Of a stretch of DNA of 64,000 nucleotides, positions 14,801 through 22,573 are shown one piece after another. The stretch spans positions 1 through 64,000 of the forward strand of contig NZ_JAKGSD010000042.1 in the NCBI RefSeq assembly GCF_021654135.1, read 5' to 3'. The position numbers and the translations under genes are program-made. The stretch's first letter is position 1; each line of letters opens with the position of its first letter. Below the pieces are notes generated by a model. The model searched no databases and was not told where the DNA came from. It saw only the letters and a list, made by a program, of their open reading frames with translations. The DNA comes from Amycolatopsis tucumanensis. Its GTDB lineage: Bacteria > Actinomycetota > Actinomycetes > Mycobacteriales > Pseudonocardiaceae.

Positions 14801-16186
14801 ATGGCTCCACTTTCCCGGCGTGATCTGCTGCGCACCGGCGCGGCGAGCGGTCTGGGCGTCATCGTCGCGGGCAGCGTCGACGCGATCGCGGCGCCCGCCG
14901 CGGCCGCGCAGGTCACCCGCGCCACCGGCTACGGCCCCCTCGTCGACGACCCCGCCGGCCTGCTGGCGCTGCCGAAGGGCTTCCGGTACAAGGTGATCGC
15001 GCAGTCCGGCGTGACGAAGCTGGAGACCGGCGAGTTCACCCCGAGCGACCCCGACGGCATGGCGTGCTTCCGCAGCGGCCGGGACTTCGTGCTGATCAAC
15101 AACCACGAGATCGGCGGCAGCGAGCCGCACCGCACGCCCGCGCTGGCCGGCCTCACCTACGACCCGGGCGCGGGCGGCGGCACGACGACCATCGTGGTGG
15201 ACCGGGAGGGCAACCGGAAGAGCGAGTACGTCAGCCTGGCCGGCACGCACAACAACTGCGCGGGCGGCGAAACTCCCTGGGGCACGTGGCTGACCTGCGA
15301 GGAGACCGAGCAGCGCGCCGGTGGCGTGTACCAGAAGGACCACGGTTACGTGTTCGAGGTGGACGCGTTCGACCGCGACGCGAACCTCGAGCCGGTCCCG
15401 CTGAAGTTCCTCGGCCGCTACTCGCACGAGGCCGTCGCCGTCGACCCGAAGACCAGCGAGATCTACCTGACCGAGGACGCGAGCGGGCCGAACGGCCTGT
15501 ACTTCCGGTGGGTGCCGCCGAAGGGTTTCCGCGGGGGCAAGGGCGCGCTGCGGGCGCTGGCGTTGTCCGAGGGTGGCGACACCGCGGGCCGGCTGCAGGC
15601 GATGAGCGCGTTCAAGGGCAGCAGGCACATCGGCGACCTGTCGGAGGCGACCACGCCCGGCACCCGCTACAAGGTCCGGTGGGTCGACGTGCCCGACCGG
15701 GACGCGCGGACCGTGTCGGTGCGCAAGCAGTTCGAGCCGGGCCAGGTGACCCACAGCCGCAAGCTGGAGGGCGCCTACTGGGGTGACGGCGGGGCGTACT
15801 TCGTCGCAAGCTACGCCCGGATCAGCGACGGCAGCGTCAACGAGCACGACGGCCAGGTGTGGTTCTACGACCCGCGTGCGGAGACGATCGAGCTGAAGAC
15901 GATCTACGGCGTGAACCCCGACCCGGAGGCCGACACCGACTACGACGGGCCGGACAACATCACCGTGTCCCCGCACGGCGGCCTGATCCTCGCCGAGGAC
16001 GGGGAAGGCCTGAGCCACCTCGTCGGCGTCACGCGGGACGGCAAGTCCTACCCGCTGGCGCGCAACGACCTCAACGACAGCGAGTTCACCGGGCCGGTGT
16101 TCAGTCAGGACGGGCGGATCCTGTTCGCCTGCATCCAGAGCCCCGGCCACGTCTTCGCGATCACCGGCCCGTGGGGCGACTGCTGA
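14801..16186 (+). CDS. phoX: PhoX-family alkaline phosphatase, Tat-exported
   Basis: A 461-residue secreted enzyme of the PhoX (DUF839) family, which frees phosphate from organic esters using iron and calcium. A Tat signal is evident: SRRDLLRTGAASGLGVIVAG followed by Ala-rich sequence, with cleavage probably near residue 37. The core contains the family motif THNNCAGGETPWGTWLTCEE, including the cysteine that binds iron in known PhoX, then GRYSHEAVAVDP, DASGPNGLYFRWVP and DGPDNITVSPHGGLILAEDG. The ATG has an AGGAGG site 6 bp upstream. The 100-bp upstream gap would hold a phosphate-responsive promoter, but I could not identify Pho boxes. Confidence 0.9.
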   Translation: MAPLSRRDLLRTGAASGLGVIVAGSVDAIAAPAAAAQVTRATGYGPLVDDPAGLLALPKGFRYKVIAQSGVTKLETGEFTPSDPDGMACFRSGRDFVLINNHEIGGSEPHRTPALAGLTYDPGAGGGTTTIVVDREGNRKSEYVSLAGTHNNCAGGETPWGTWLTCEETEQRAGGVYQKDHGYVFEVDAFDRDANLEPVPLKFLGRYSHEAVAVDPKTSEIYLTEDASGPNGLYFRWVPPKGFRGGKGALRALALSEGGDTAGRLQAMSAFKGSRHIGDLSEATTPGTRYKVRWVDVPDRDARTVSVRKQFEPGQVTHSRKLEGAYWGDGGAYFVASYARISDGSVNEHDGQVWFYDPRAETIELKTIYGVNPDPEADTDYDGPDNITVSPHGGLILAEDGEGLSHLVGVTRDGKSYPLARNDLNDSEFTGPVFSQDGRILFACIQSPGHVFAITGPWGDC

Positions 16187-16212
16187 GCGGGTGATCCAGC
16201 TCATCACCGCTG

Positions 16213-16236
16213 GAGCCTCACACCGGTGTGAGGCTC
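16213..16236. promoter_or_regulatory. 24-bp perfect palindrome before the aminotransferase gene
   Basis: GAGCCTCACACC (16213-16224) is followed at once by its exact complement GGTGTGAGGCTC (16225-16236). It starts 27 bp after the phoX stop and ends 13 bp before the next ATG. It may terminate phoX transcripts, but with no loop and no T run it looks equally like an operator or a 5' leader hairpin for the downstream gene. Confidence 0.6.
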
Positions 16237-16249
16237 TAGTTTCGGCGGC

Positions 16250-17041
16250 ATGAGCGTTTTCGTCGTACACCGCAACGGCCGTCCGGCCACCACCGAGGAT
16301 CTGGCCCCGCTCGCCTTCGCCGGGTACGCCCACTTCACGGCGATGCAGGTGCGCGGCGGCCGGATCCGCGGCCTCGACCTGCACCTGAACCGGCTGCGTG
16401 CCGCGTCGGCCGAGCTGTTCGGCCGGGCACTGGCCGACGACGTGGTGCTCGCGCACCTGCGGGCCGCGTTGCGTGAGGGACCGGAGGACGTCTCGCTGGG
16501 CGCCACCGTGTACTCGCCGGAGTTCTCGACGGCGGACGCCGCGCCCGAGTTGCTGGTCCGCACCGGACCGGCCACCGACGGCCCGGCCGGACCGTTGAGC
16601 CTGGCGACGTTCGAGTACGAGCGGGTCCTGCCCGCGTTCAAGCACGTCGGCGAGGTGGCCAAGACCTACTTCCCGCGGCAGGCGGTGGCGCGCGGCTTCG
16701 ACGACGCCGCGTTCGTCGACCGCCACGGCCGGCTCACCGAGGCGTCCATCTGGAACCTGGCGTTCTGGGACGGCGCCTCGGTGGTCTGGCCCGAGGCGCC
16801 GGTCCTGGGCGGCATCACGATGGGCATCCTGCGTCGGCAACTCGACCGGCTAGGCGTGCCGCAGCGATCGCAGGTCCTGACCACGGCCGATCTGCGTGAC
16901 CTGCGCGGCGCGGTGGTCATGAACTCCTGGACACCCGGCGTGGCGGTGCGCCGGATCGACGACGTGGAGCTGGCCACGCCGGAGTCCTTTGTGGAGCTGC
17001 TGCACCGCGCCTACGCGGAGGAGCCGCTGGTCGCCCCGTGA
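16250..17041 (+). CDS. Class IV aminotransferase (PabC/IlvE fold)
   Basis: A 263-residue PLP enzyme of fold type IV, the group of branched-chain aminotransferase, D-amino-acid aminotransferase and aminodeoxychorismate lyase. Lys138 in GEVAKTYFPRQAVARG fits the Schiff-base lysine, and RHGRLTEASIWNLAFWDG carries the conserved glutamate that contacts the PLP ring nitrogen. GGITMGILRRQL supplies phosphate-binding residues. It lacks the longer N-terminus of IlvE. The position of Arg and His near the start (RIRGLDLHLNRL) is typical of lyase-like members. The substrate cannot be told, and no folate or branched-chain genes are adjacent. Confidence 0.83.
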   Translation: MSVFVVHRNGRPATTEDLAPLAFAGYAHFTAMQVRGGRIRGLDLHLNRLRAASAELFGRALADDVVLAHLRAALREGPEDVSLGATVYSPEFSTADAAPELLVRTGPATDGPAGPLSLATFEYERVLPAFKHVGEVAKTYFPRQAVARGFDDAAFVDRHGRLTEASIWNLAFWDGASVVWPEAPVLGGITMGILRRQLDRLGVPQRSQVLTTADLRDLRGAVVMNSWTPGVAVRRIDDVELATPESFVELLHRAYAEEPLVAP

Positions 17042-17047
17042 CGGCGG

Positions 17048-17938
17048 TCAGCGCGCGAACCGCCGGGCGAACTCCGCCACACCGGTCGGCCGGACAGCGG
17101 GGTAGCGGTCGTTGTCGAGCGGGTCGAGCTTGGCCTTCCCAGTGACCATGGCCCAGACGTACTGAAGGGCGACGAAGTCCGCGGGGCCGGTCGCGACGGC
17201 CCGGCGCCGCCGGATCTCGGCCTCCAGTTCGCCGACGTCGCCGCGCACGCGGAGTTCGAGACGCCTGCCCGAGCCACGCTGCAGCGCGTCGTGGAACTCC
17301 TTCATCGTGAGCACGTCCCCGGCGACGCGGACCGGCCGCCCGGCGACGGCCGGATCGAGCGCCGCTTCGGCGGTGTACTCCGCGGTGTCCGCCACCGTGG
17401 TGAAGTCGCAGGGCTGGTCGCCGTCGCCCCAGTAGGCGAAGGTGTCGTTGTCCCAGTCGACGATCTCCAGGAACGGCGCGGTCATCACCTCGGTGAACGC
17501 GCCGTTCAGGACCGACGTCACCTGTACGTGGGTGCCGTCGAACGCCTGGTGAGCCCGGCGCCGGTGGTCGAGGAAGACGTTGTCGCCGTCGTCCAGGCGG
17601 AACAGGTCGACGGCGAAGTCCGACGGGATCAGGCGCGGCACTCCGGCCTTCTCGGCGGCGCGCAGCAGAGCCGTCTGCCCGTCGACCACGACGTCTTCCC
17701 CGCCCTGCAGAGCGGAAATCGCCACGTCCGCGCCTTCGAGCGACCGGGCGAGGCGTTCCGGCCCGTCGGTGAGCGAGCCTTCGGCGATCGTCACGCCCTT
17801 GTCCGCGAGCGCTTCGACCGTCTCCCGCTTGCTGGAGGGCCGGACCAGCGCCCGGACGCGGACGTCGCGCCGGAGCAGGCTGTCCACGATCGCGCCGCCG
17901 AGCATGCCGGTCGCCCCGGCCACGAAAACCTCTGTCAC
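17048..17938 (-). CDS. NmrA-like NAD(P)-binding oxidoreductase
   Basis: A 296-residue atypical SDR of the NmrA/isoflavone-reductase-like branch. The start VFVAGATGMLGGAIVDSLLRR is the GxxGxxG dinucleotide site; VRALVRPSSKRE selects NADP; RLIPSDFAVDLFRLDDGDN and GDQPCDFTTVADTAEY follow the family pattern. GTG 17938 is preferred over 17956 because AGAGGA lies about 7 bp upstream. It is divergent from a MerR regulator, and the shared promoter has the hallmark 19-bp spacer with a dyad (17984-18003). It should therefore be a MerR-activated detoxification or redox gene. Confidence 0.85.
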   Translation of the reverse strand: MTEVFVAGATGMLGGAIVDSLLRRDVRVRALVRPSSKRETVEALADKGVTIAEGSLTDGPERLARSLEGADVAISALQGGEDVVVDGQTALLRAAEKAGVPRLIPSDFAVDLFRLDDGDNVFLDHRRRAHQAFDGTHVQVTSVLNGAFTEVMTAPFLEIVDWDNDTFAYWGDGDQPCDFTTVADTAEYTAEAALDPAVAGRPVRVAGDVLTMKEFHDALQRGSGRRLELRVRGDVGELEAEIRRRRAVATGPADFVALQYVWAMVTGKAKLDPLDNDRYPAVRPTGVAEFARRFAR

Positions 17939-17976
17939 TGCCGTTCCTCTCGTCACGTTGACGTGTCCGGCGTCGA

Positions 17977-18008
17977 AGCTAATCCTTGAAATCAGTTACA
18001 AGGTCAAG
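17977..18008 (-). promoter_or_regulatory. MerR-type promoter with operator in a 19-bp spacer
   Basis: On the minus strand a -35 box TTGACC and a -10-like TTAGCT are separated by 19 bp, the over-long spacing typical of MerR-activated promoters. Inside the spacer region lies the dyad CCTTG-N10-CAAGG (17984-18003). Transcription would run into the NmrA-like gene at 17938, and the MerR gene starts 21 bp beyond on the other strand. Confidence 0.6.
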
Positions 18009-18024
18009 TCGCGGAGGCGGACGG

Positions 18025-18375
18025 ATGCGCATCGGAGAGCTCGCGCGGCGAACCGGGGTGGACGAGCAGCTGCTGCGGTACTACGAGAAGCAGGGGTTGC
18101 TCCAGCCGGCGCGGACGCCGAACGGTTACCGCGACTACGCCGAGGACGATGTGACGGCGGTGCGCCGCATCCGGGAGCTGCTCGCGGCCGGGCTGACGAC
18201 GGCCGGCATAGCCGAGATCGGCACGTGCGTGCGGGGCGAACCGCCGACCCCCGCCTGCGACGGCGTGCTGGAGCGACTGCGCGCGGAACGATCCCGCATC
18301 GACGCGACGATCGCCCGGCTGCAAGGCGCACGGACGGCACTGGACACGGTGATCGAGCGCCGCCAGGACGCCTGA
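18025..18375 (+). CDS. MerR-family regulator
   Basis: A 116-residue MerR protein. The winged HTH is MRIGELARRTGVDEQLLRYY followed by EKQGLLQPARTPNGYRDY, and the dimerisation helix is the C-terminal ERLRAERSRIDATIARLQGA. Two cysteines (GTCVRGEPPTPACDG) sit where SoxR and metal-sensing members carry their effector ligands, so a metal or redox signal is possible. ATG 18025 follows GCGGAGG by 7 bp; an in-frame ATG at 17986 lies within the operator. It is divergent from the NmrA-like gene it probably activates. Confidence 0.85.
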   Translation: MRIGELARRTGVDEQLLRYYEKQGLLQPARTPNGYRDYAEDDVTAVRRIRELLAAGLTTAGIAEIGTCVRGEPPTPACDGVLERLRAERSRIDATIARLQGARTALDTVIERRQDA

Positions 18376-18407
18376 CGCACGGCGGGCGCCGTCGAGCGAC
18401 TTCGCGG

Positions 18408-18481
18408 TGGGCCCGGAGAGACTCGAACTCTCACTGGCATGGACCTAAACCATGTGCCTCTGCCAATTGGGCTACGGGCCC
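18408..18481 (-). tRNA. tRNA with anticodon UAG (predicted tRNA-Leu)
   Basis: A complete cloverleaf on the minus strand. The acceptor pairs are GGGCCCG/CGGGCCC, the anticodon stem is CATGG/CCATG around the loop TTTAGGT (anticodon UAG, codon CUA), and the T arm is GAGAG-TTCGAGT-CTCTC. The discriminator is A, and CCA is not encoded. The length is 74 nt with a 5-nt variable loop, so it is class I in shape, unlike the long-arm tRNA-Leu of model bacteria. No integrase or repeat flanks it. Confidence 0.85.
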
Positions 18482-18582
18482 CGACGCCACCAGCCTAGCG
18501 CCCGGGCCTCGTACGGCGTGGCCGGTGCCGCCCGTCGCGGGCCGTGATCTACGGTTGTGCCCTGCGAAGGTGAGGAGGACCT

Positions 18583-18804
18583 GTGGCTCGCGACCCGGAC
18601 ACCATCGAGCGGGAGATCGTGAAGGCCCGCGAAGCGCTTGCGTCGACGTTGGATCAGCTGGGCGAGAAGGCCAGCCCCAAGCGGCTGGCCGACAACGCCA
18701 AGACGACCCTGCGCACGAAGTTCGACGACCCCAAAGTCAAGTTCCCGCTGATCGGGGTCGGCGTGCTCGTCGCCGCACTGCTGGTGCGCAAGCTCTTCCG
18801 CTGA
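18583..18804 (+). CDS. DUF3618 membrane-associated protein
   Basis: A 73-residue protein of the DUF3618 family: RDPDTIEREIVKAREALAST, LDQLGEKASPKRLADNAK, then one C-terminal hydrophobic helix (FPLIGVGVLVAALLVRKLF). The N-terminal half is an amphipathic helix likely to lie on the membrane surface. Members are common in actinobacteria, often near phage-holin-like or cell-envelope genes; their role is unknown. It starts at GTG 18583 with GAGGAGG 5-6 bp upstream. It is convergent with the Ala/Pro-rich protein gene, stops 4 bp apart. Confidence 0.87.
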   Translation: MARDPDTIEREIVKAREALASTLDQLGEKASPKRLADNAKTTLRTKFDDPKVKFPLIGVGVLVAALLVRKLFR

Positions 18805-18808
18805 GGGC

Positions 18809-19288
18809 TCAGGCCCGCGCGGCCGGCGTGCTCGCGGCCGCGGTCACCTTGATCGACGAGGTGGCCGCCGGCTGCGGCGCCGCCGGCTTCGCGGCCGTCA
18901 GCGCGTCCCCGATGTCCGCCGTCAGCTTCGCCTTCGGCTTCTTCTCCGGCTTGGACGCCGGCTGCTCTGGTACATCAGCCGGTGCCTCCTCCGCCGTCGA
19001 CGCCTCCGCGGGCGCGGCCGGCTCCGGAACCTCGATCGGCGCCGGCTCGGGCCGCGTCAGCCGCGCGGTCATGTACGCGGCCGTGAACTCCAGCGCGCTG
19101 CCGTTCAGCAGGTGGACGACGGTGGCCCCCTTCGCCTCCGCGCCCAGCTCCTCGACGAACTGGTCGACCCGGTCCCGCGCCGCGATGATGCCCGGCGCCC
19201 GCGCGGTCAGGCTCCTGCCCTGGCCGGTCACGGTGACCGCCCAGTCGTCGTCCTCCGGCACGTAGATCGCCGTGATCGGTACCGCCAT
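18809..19288 (-). CDS. Unknown protein with Ala/Pro/Lys-rich tail
   Basis: A 159-residue protein I cannot place in a named family. Residues 1-75 form a compact alpha/beta unit (ITAIYVPEDDDWAVTVTGQG, LTARAPGIIAARDRVDQFVE, ATVVHLLNGSALEFTAAYMT), reminiscent of small HicB-like or antitoxin-like folds. Residues 80-159 are low complexity, with EPAPIEVPEPAAPAEA-type and KPEKKPKAK segments, probably disordered. ATG 19288 is chosen; a longer frame from 19339 has no ribosome site. The 230 bp upstream, to the TetR gene, hold only an AT-richer patch around 19395-19440 that would suit a promoter. Confidence 0.6.
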   Translation of the reverse strand: MAVPITAIYVPEDDDWAVTVTGQGRSLTARAPGIIAARDRVDQFVEELGAEAKGATVVHLLNGSALEFTAAYMTARLTRPEPAPIEVPEPAAPAEASTAEEAPADVPEQPASKPEKKPKAKLTADIGDALTAAKPAAPQPAATSSIKVTAAASTPAARA

Positions 19289-19518
19289 GAGTCTCACACC
19301 CCTGCCGCTCTCGGCTGCAACTCCACTTTGAGGGAGCAATCCGAAGCCTCTTCATGACGCCGATCGCGTTCATCCGATCGGGCGTGCTTCTGCCGCCATT
19401 TGCTTAACGCTCTGTCAGCTTCTATCGATACATCAACAGAACTCTGCGTGACAAGTTCTGGGCGAAACTGTGCGATGCGTGACGACCGGATGGAGCAACC
19501 ACCTGCGGATACGCGTGA

Positions 19519-20127
19519 TCACTGAGCGCGAAGACCAAGTCCCGTCCACAGGACCTCCATCGCGAGGTCGGTAGCCAGATCGGGTGTCACCTCGTCGTGC
19601 TGCTCGCACCAGATGGCGAGCCGCTCGCACGCCCCGACGACGAGCTCGGCCGTCGCCTCCAGCAGGAGGTGCCCCACCTCGCCGGCGTCGAAGTACTGCG
19701 CCATCAGCTTCGCGATCAGGTCCGTCTGCTGGCGCCGGGTGTCCTCCAGCGCGTCCGAGGCCGACGTGCCGATCAGGGCGAGCTCGTGGCGCAGCAGCGA
19801 CCAGCCCTGCCGCCGCTCGCGCGCGAACACGAAGAACGCCCGCAACCCGCTGCGCAGCGCCTCGCGCGCGTCCGTCTGGCCGGCCACCGCCCGCTCGGTC
19901 ACCTCGCGCAGCTCGGCCCTGGCCTGCGCGACGCACGCCAGCAGCAGGCCTTCTTTCGAGTTGAAGTACTCGTAGAGCATCGGCTTGGACACGCCCACCC
20001 GCTCGGCGATCTCGTCCATCGACGCCGCGGCGAACCCGCGCTCGGCGAACACCGCTTCCGCGACCTCGAGCATCTGCTGCTCGCGCTGGGCTCGGGGCAT
20101 GCGTTTGCGGCGGGTCGGCCCGGTCAT
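19519..20127 (-). CDS. TetR-family regulator of the adjacent monooxygenase
   Basis: A 202-residue TetR repressor. The HTH is MLEVAEAVFAERGFAAASMD then EIAERVGVSKPMLYEYFNSK; the C-terminal ligand domain includes GWSLLRHELALIGTSASDAL and ELVVGACERLAIWCEQ. It is divergent from the Baeyer-Villiger-type monooxygenase gene, with an 82-bp gap that contains the palindrome TACTCCGAGTA (20153-20163). It probably represses that gene and itself, released by a ketone or steroid-like substrate. An internal ATG at 20100 is an alternative start. Confidence 0.85.
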   Translation of the reverse strand: MTGPTRRKRMPRAQREQQMLEVAEAVFAERGFAAASMDEIAERVGVSKPMLYEYFNSKEGLLLACVAQARAELREVTERAVAGQTDAREALRSGLRAFFVFARERRQGWSLLRHELALIGTSASDALEDTRRQQTDLIAKLMAQYFDAGEVGHLLLEATAELVVGACERLAIWCEQHDEVTPDLATDLAMEVLWTGLGLRAQ

Positions 20128-20145
20128 GAAACTGACTCTACCGGA

Positions 20146-20181
20146 GGTAACCTACTCCGAGTAAGATGGACTCGCGGTAAC
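20146..20181. promoter_or_regulatory. Candidate TetR operator in front of the monooxygenase
   Basis: TACTCCGAGTA (20153-20163) is a perfect 5+1+5 palindrome, flanked by direct copies of GGTAAC at 20146-20151 and 20176-20181. It lies midway between the divergent tetR and monooxygenase genes, the expected place for a shared operator. Confidence 0.45.
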
Positions 20182-20209
20182 ACCTAATGCTCAGTGTGGA
20201 GGAAGGTAC

Positions 20210-21685
20210 ATGGCAGAGCACACGCGAACGGGCGTGATCATCGTCGGCACCGGGTTCTCCGGCCTGGGCATGGCGATCCAGCTGCGCAAGGAGGGCCGCG
20301 AGGACTTCGTCATCCTGGAGAAGGCGGACGACGTCGGCGGCACCTGGCGCGACAACACCTACCCGGGCTGCGCCTGCGACATCCAGTCGCACATGTACTC
20401 GTTCTCCTTCGAGCAGAACCCGAACTGGAGCCGCTCGTTCTCGCCACAGCCGGAGATCTGGGACTACCTGCGCGGTGTCGCGCGCAAGTACGACCTGTAC
20501 GAGCGCACCCGGTTCGGCCAGGAGATGACCGGCGCCCGCTGGGACCCGGACGAGCACCGCTGGCACGTCACCACCAAGAACGGCGACACGTTCAGCGGCC
20601 GGTTCCTGGTCAACGGCGTCGGCGCGCTGCACCTGCCGCAGATCCCGGACCTCAAGGGCATCGAGCGGTTCCAGGGCAAGACCTTCCACTCGGCGCAGTG
20701 GGATCACGACTACGACCTGCGCGGCAAGCGTGTCGCGGTCGTGGGCACCGGCGCCAGCGCGATCCAGTTCATCCCGGCCATCGCGCCCGAGGTCGAGCAG
20801 TTGCACGTCTTCCAGCGCACGCCGGCGTGGGTGATGCCGAAGCCGGACCACGCGATGCCGGAGTGGGCCAAGTCGGTGTTCGCGAAGATCCCCGGCACGC
20901 AGCGCGCCTACCGCAACCTCCTGTACTGGATGCTGGAGGCCCGCGCGATCGGCTTCAACGGCCACCAGGGCCTGATGAAGGTCGCGCAGAAGCTCGCGAA
21001 GTCCAACATCGACAAGCACATCGACGACCCGGCGCTGCGCGCGAAGCTGACGCCGGACTACGTGATGGGCTGCAAGCGCGTGCTGATCTCCAACGACTAC
21101 TACCCGGCGCTGAACCGGGACAACGTGGACGTGATCACGAACGGCGTCGCCGAGGTCACCGAGACCGGCGTGATCGACACGACGGGTGTGGAGCGCGAGG
21201 TCGACGCGATCATCTTCGGCACCGGCTTCCACGTCACCGACGCGTTCGACAACCTGGACATCATCGGGGTGGAGGGCCGCAAGCTCAACAAGGAGTGGGC
21301 GACCGAGGGGATGCGGACCCACCTCGGCATCACGGTCAACGGGTTCCCGAACATGTTCTTCCTGCTCGGGCCGAACACCGGGCTGGGGCATAACTCGGTC
21401 GTGTTCATGATCGAGTCGCAGATCCGCTACGTCGCCGAGGCGATCCGCCTGGTGGAGCAGACCGGCGCCGGTGCGCTGGAGCCGCGGGCCGAGGTGCAGG
21501 AGCGGTTCAACGCCGAGATCCAGCACAAGCTGGCCAAGGGCGTGTGGACGCAGGGCGGCTGCAAGAGCTGGTACCTCGACGCGAAGGGCGTGAACCGGAC
21601 GATCTGGCCCGGCTTCACCTGGCGGTACTGGCTGAACACGCGAAAGCTGCGGCCGTCCGACTTCGAGCTGGTCGGCCGCGACTGA
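20210..21685 (+). CDS. Baeyer-Villiger-type flavin monooxygenase
   Basis: A 491-residue class B flavoprotein monooxygenase using FAD, NADPH and oxygen to insert oxygen next to a ketone. It has the FAD site GTGFSGLG (13-20), the partner motif GGTWRDNTYPGCACDIQSHM (all 20 residues), the Baeyer-Villiger fingerprint FQGKTFHSAQW (154-164), and the NADPH Rossmann site VVGTGASAIQF. The length is on the short side for this family. The end (LNTRKLRPSDFEL) matches actinobacterial enzymes active on cyclic or long-chain ketones. It starts at ATG 20210 with GGAGGAAGG upstream. It is probably controlled by the divergent TetR. Confidence 0.9.
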   Translation: MAEHTRTGVIIVGTGFSGLGMAIQLRKEGREDFVILEKADDVGGTWRDNTYPGCACDIQSHMYSFSFEQNPNWSRSFSPQPEIWDYLRGVARKYDLYERTRFGQEMTGARWDPDEHRWHVTTKNGDTFSGRFLVNGVGALHLPQIPDLKGIERFQGKTFHSAQWDHDYDLRGKRVAVVGTGASAIQFIPAIAPEVEQLHVFQRTPAWVMPKPDHAMPEWAKSVFAKIPGTQRAYRNLLYWMLEARAIGFNGHQGLMKVAQKLAKSNIDKHIDDPALRAKLTPDYVMGCKRVLISNDYYPALNRDNVDVITNGVAEVTETGVIDTTGVEREVDAIIFGTGFHVTDAFDNLDIIGVEGRKLNKEWATEGMRTHLGITVNGFPNMFFLLGPNTGLGHNSVVFMIESQIRYVAEAIRLVEQTGAGALEPRAEVQERFNAEIQHKLAKGVWTQGGCKSWYLDAKGVNRTIWPGFTWRYWLNTRKLRPSDFELVGRD

Positions 21686-21699
21686 CTCGTGACGCCTTG

Positions 21700-22045
21700 C
21701 CGGAGTGCGGTGCGGATGGGGCCGCGCTCCGGATTGGCGGCGCGCCGGAGATTGCGGGTAGGCGGTTCGGCGGTGCGGGGCGGTGAGGTTGCGCAGCTGG
21801 GCTATCCAAGCCGTGGCTGTCCCGTTGACGCGCTGTCGCGCGGCGTCTGGTTGGCGGAGTTTGTCCTGCCGGAGTGCGGCCCAGTTGGGGTCGCGCTCCG
21901 GCAGGAACGTCAGTCGTCTTCTACGCCGGAGATTGCGTGTAGGCGGTCCAGCAGTTCGGGCACAGTGAGGTTGCACAGCTGAGCCATCCACGACATGGCC
22001 GCCCGGTCCAGGCGCACCTCGCGCGCGGCACCGGGCTGGCGCAGT
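21700..22045. repeat. Diverged tandem duplication of the XRE gene 3' end
   Basis: The segment around 21869-22045, covering the last ~45 codons of the XRE-like gene and the DNA just after its stop, recurs in diverged form at about 21700-21866. Landmarks are CCGGAGTGCGG at 21700 and 21869, and CGCCGGAGATTGCG at 21743 and 21924, so the period drifts between 169 and 181 bp. On the minus strand the outer copy still reads LRQPDAARQR and WIAQLRNLT against LRQPGAAREV and WMAQLCNLT in the gene. The outer copy carries no usable gene and fills the space after the monooxygenase. Confidence 0.75.
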
Positions 22046-22383
22046 CTGCCCTCCGCCCACCGGCGCAGCGGCAGCAGCTCGGTCCGCTCGTCGGCGACGA
22101 TCCGGGTCAGGTCCAGCCGCACCTTGCCCGGCTCGTCGGCGAAGACGCGCCGGTGCACGCGGGCCAGCAGGTCCTGCGGCAGCTCGTCCATCGCGAGGCA
22201 CAGCTCGACGAGCCGCACCACCGAGCACTGGCGCGTGCCCAGTTCGTAGGTGGCCAGCGTCTGCAGCGAGATGTCGCTCTGCAGGTGCTGGTTCAGCTCC
22301 TTGCGCGTCCAGCCTCGTCGCCGGCGCAGCTTGCGGAGTTCCTCCCCCAGGATTCGCTGGTAGAGGTCATTGTCGATGCGCAC
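21910..22383 (-). CDS. XRE-family regulator with C-terminal extension
   Basis: A 157-residue regulator. The N-terminal domain is a lambda-repressor-like HTH: LYQRILGEELRKLRRRRGWT, RKELNQHLQSDISLQTLATY, ELGTRQCSVVRLVELCLAMD. The rest is a small unknown domain with VRLDLTRIVADERTELLPLR and RAAMSWMAQLCNLTVPELLD, which may bind an effector. The start is uncertain: GTG 22383 fits the family start (VRIDNDLY), while the frame extends to 22518 through low-complexity sequence. It lies downstream of the LCP ligase gene on the same strand. Its 3' end has been duplicated beyond the stop. Confidence 0.75.
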   Translation of the reverse strand: MRIDNDLYQRILGEELRKLRRRRGWTRKELNQHLQSDISLQTLATYELGTRQCSVVRLVELCLAMDELPQDLLARVHRRVFADEPGKVRLDLTRIVADERTELLPLRRWAEGRLRQPGAAREVRLDRAAMSWMAQLCNLTVPELLDRLHAISGVEDD

Positions 22384-22573
22384 TCCCCGTCCCCTGCCCT
22401 GACCTTGCGTCGCGCCGCACCCCTGCTCTGGCACGTCCGGTCGAACTCCAGCGGTGTTCACGGGTATGTAAGTCGCTGAGTGCGGGTTCCTTACGCGACT
22501 TTGCCCAGTCCGTTTCATTTGACCGGGCTTATTAGGCCGATCGGGCTAACCCGGGGTGGGCTGAACGGTGTGG

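Noticed and set aside
18408-18481. tRNA as an attachment site of an integrated element, or as an amber suppressor
   Set aside because: No integrase or repeated tRNA end is nearby. The anticodon is UAG, which reads CUA, not the UAG stop codon.
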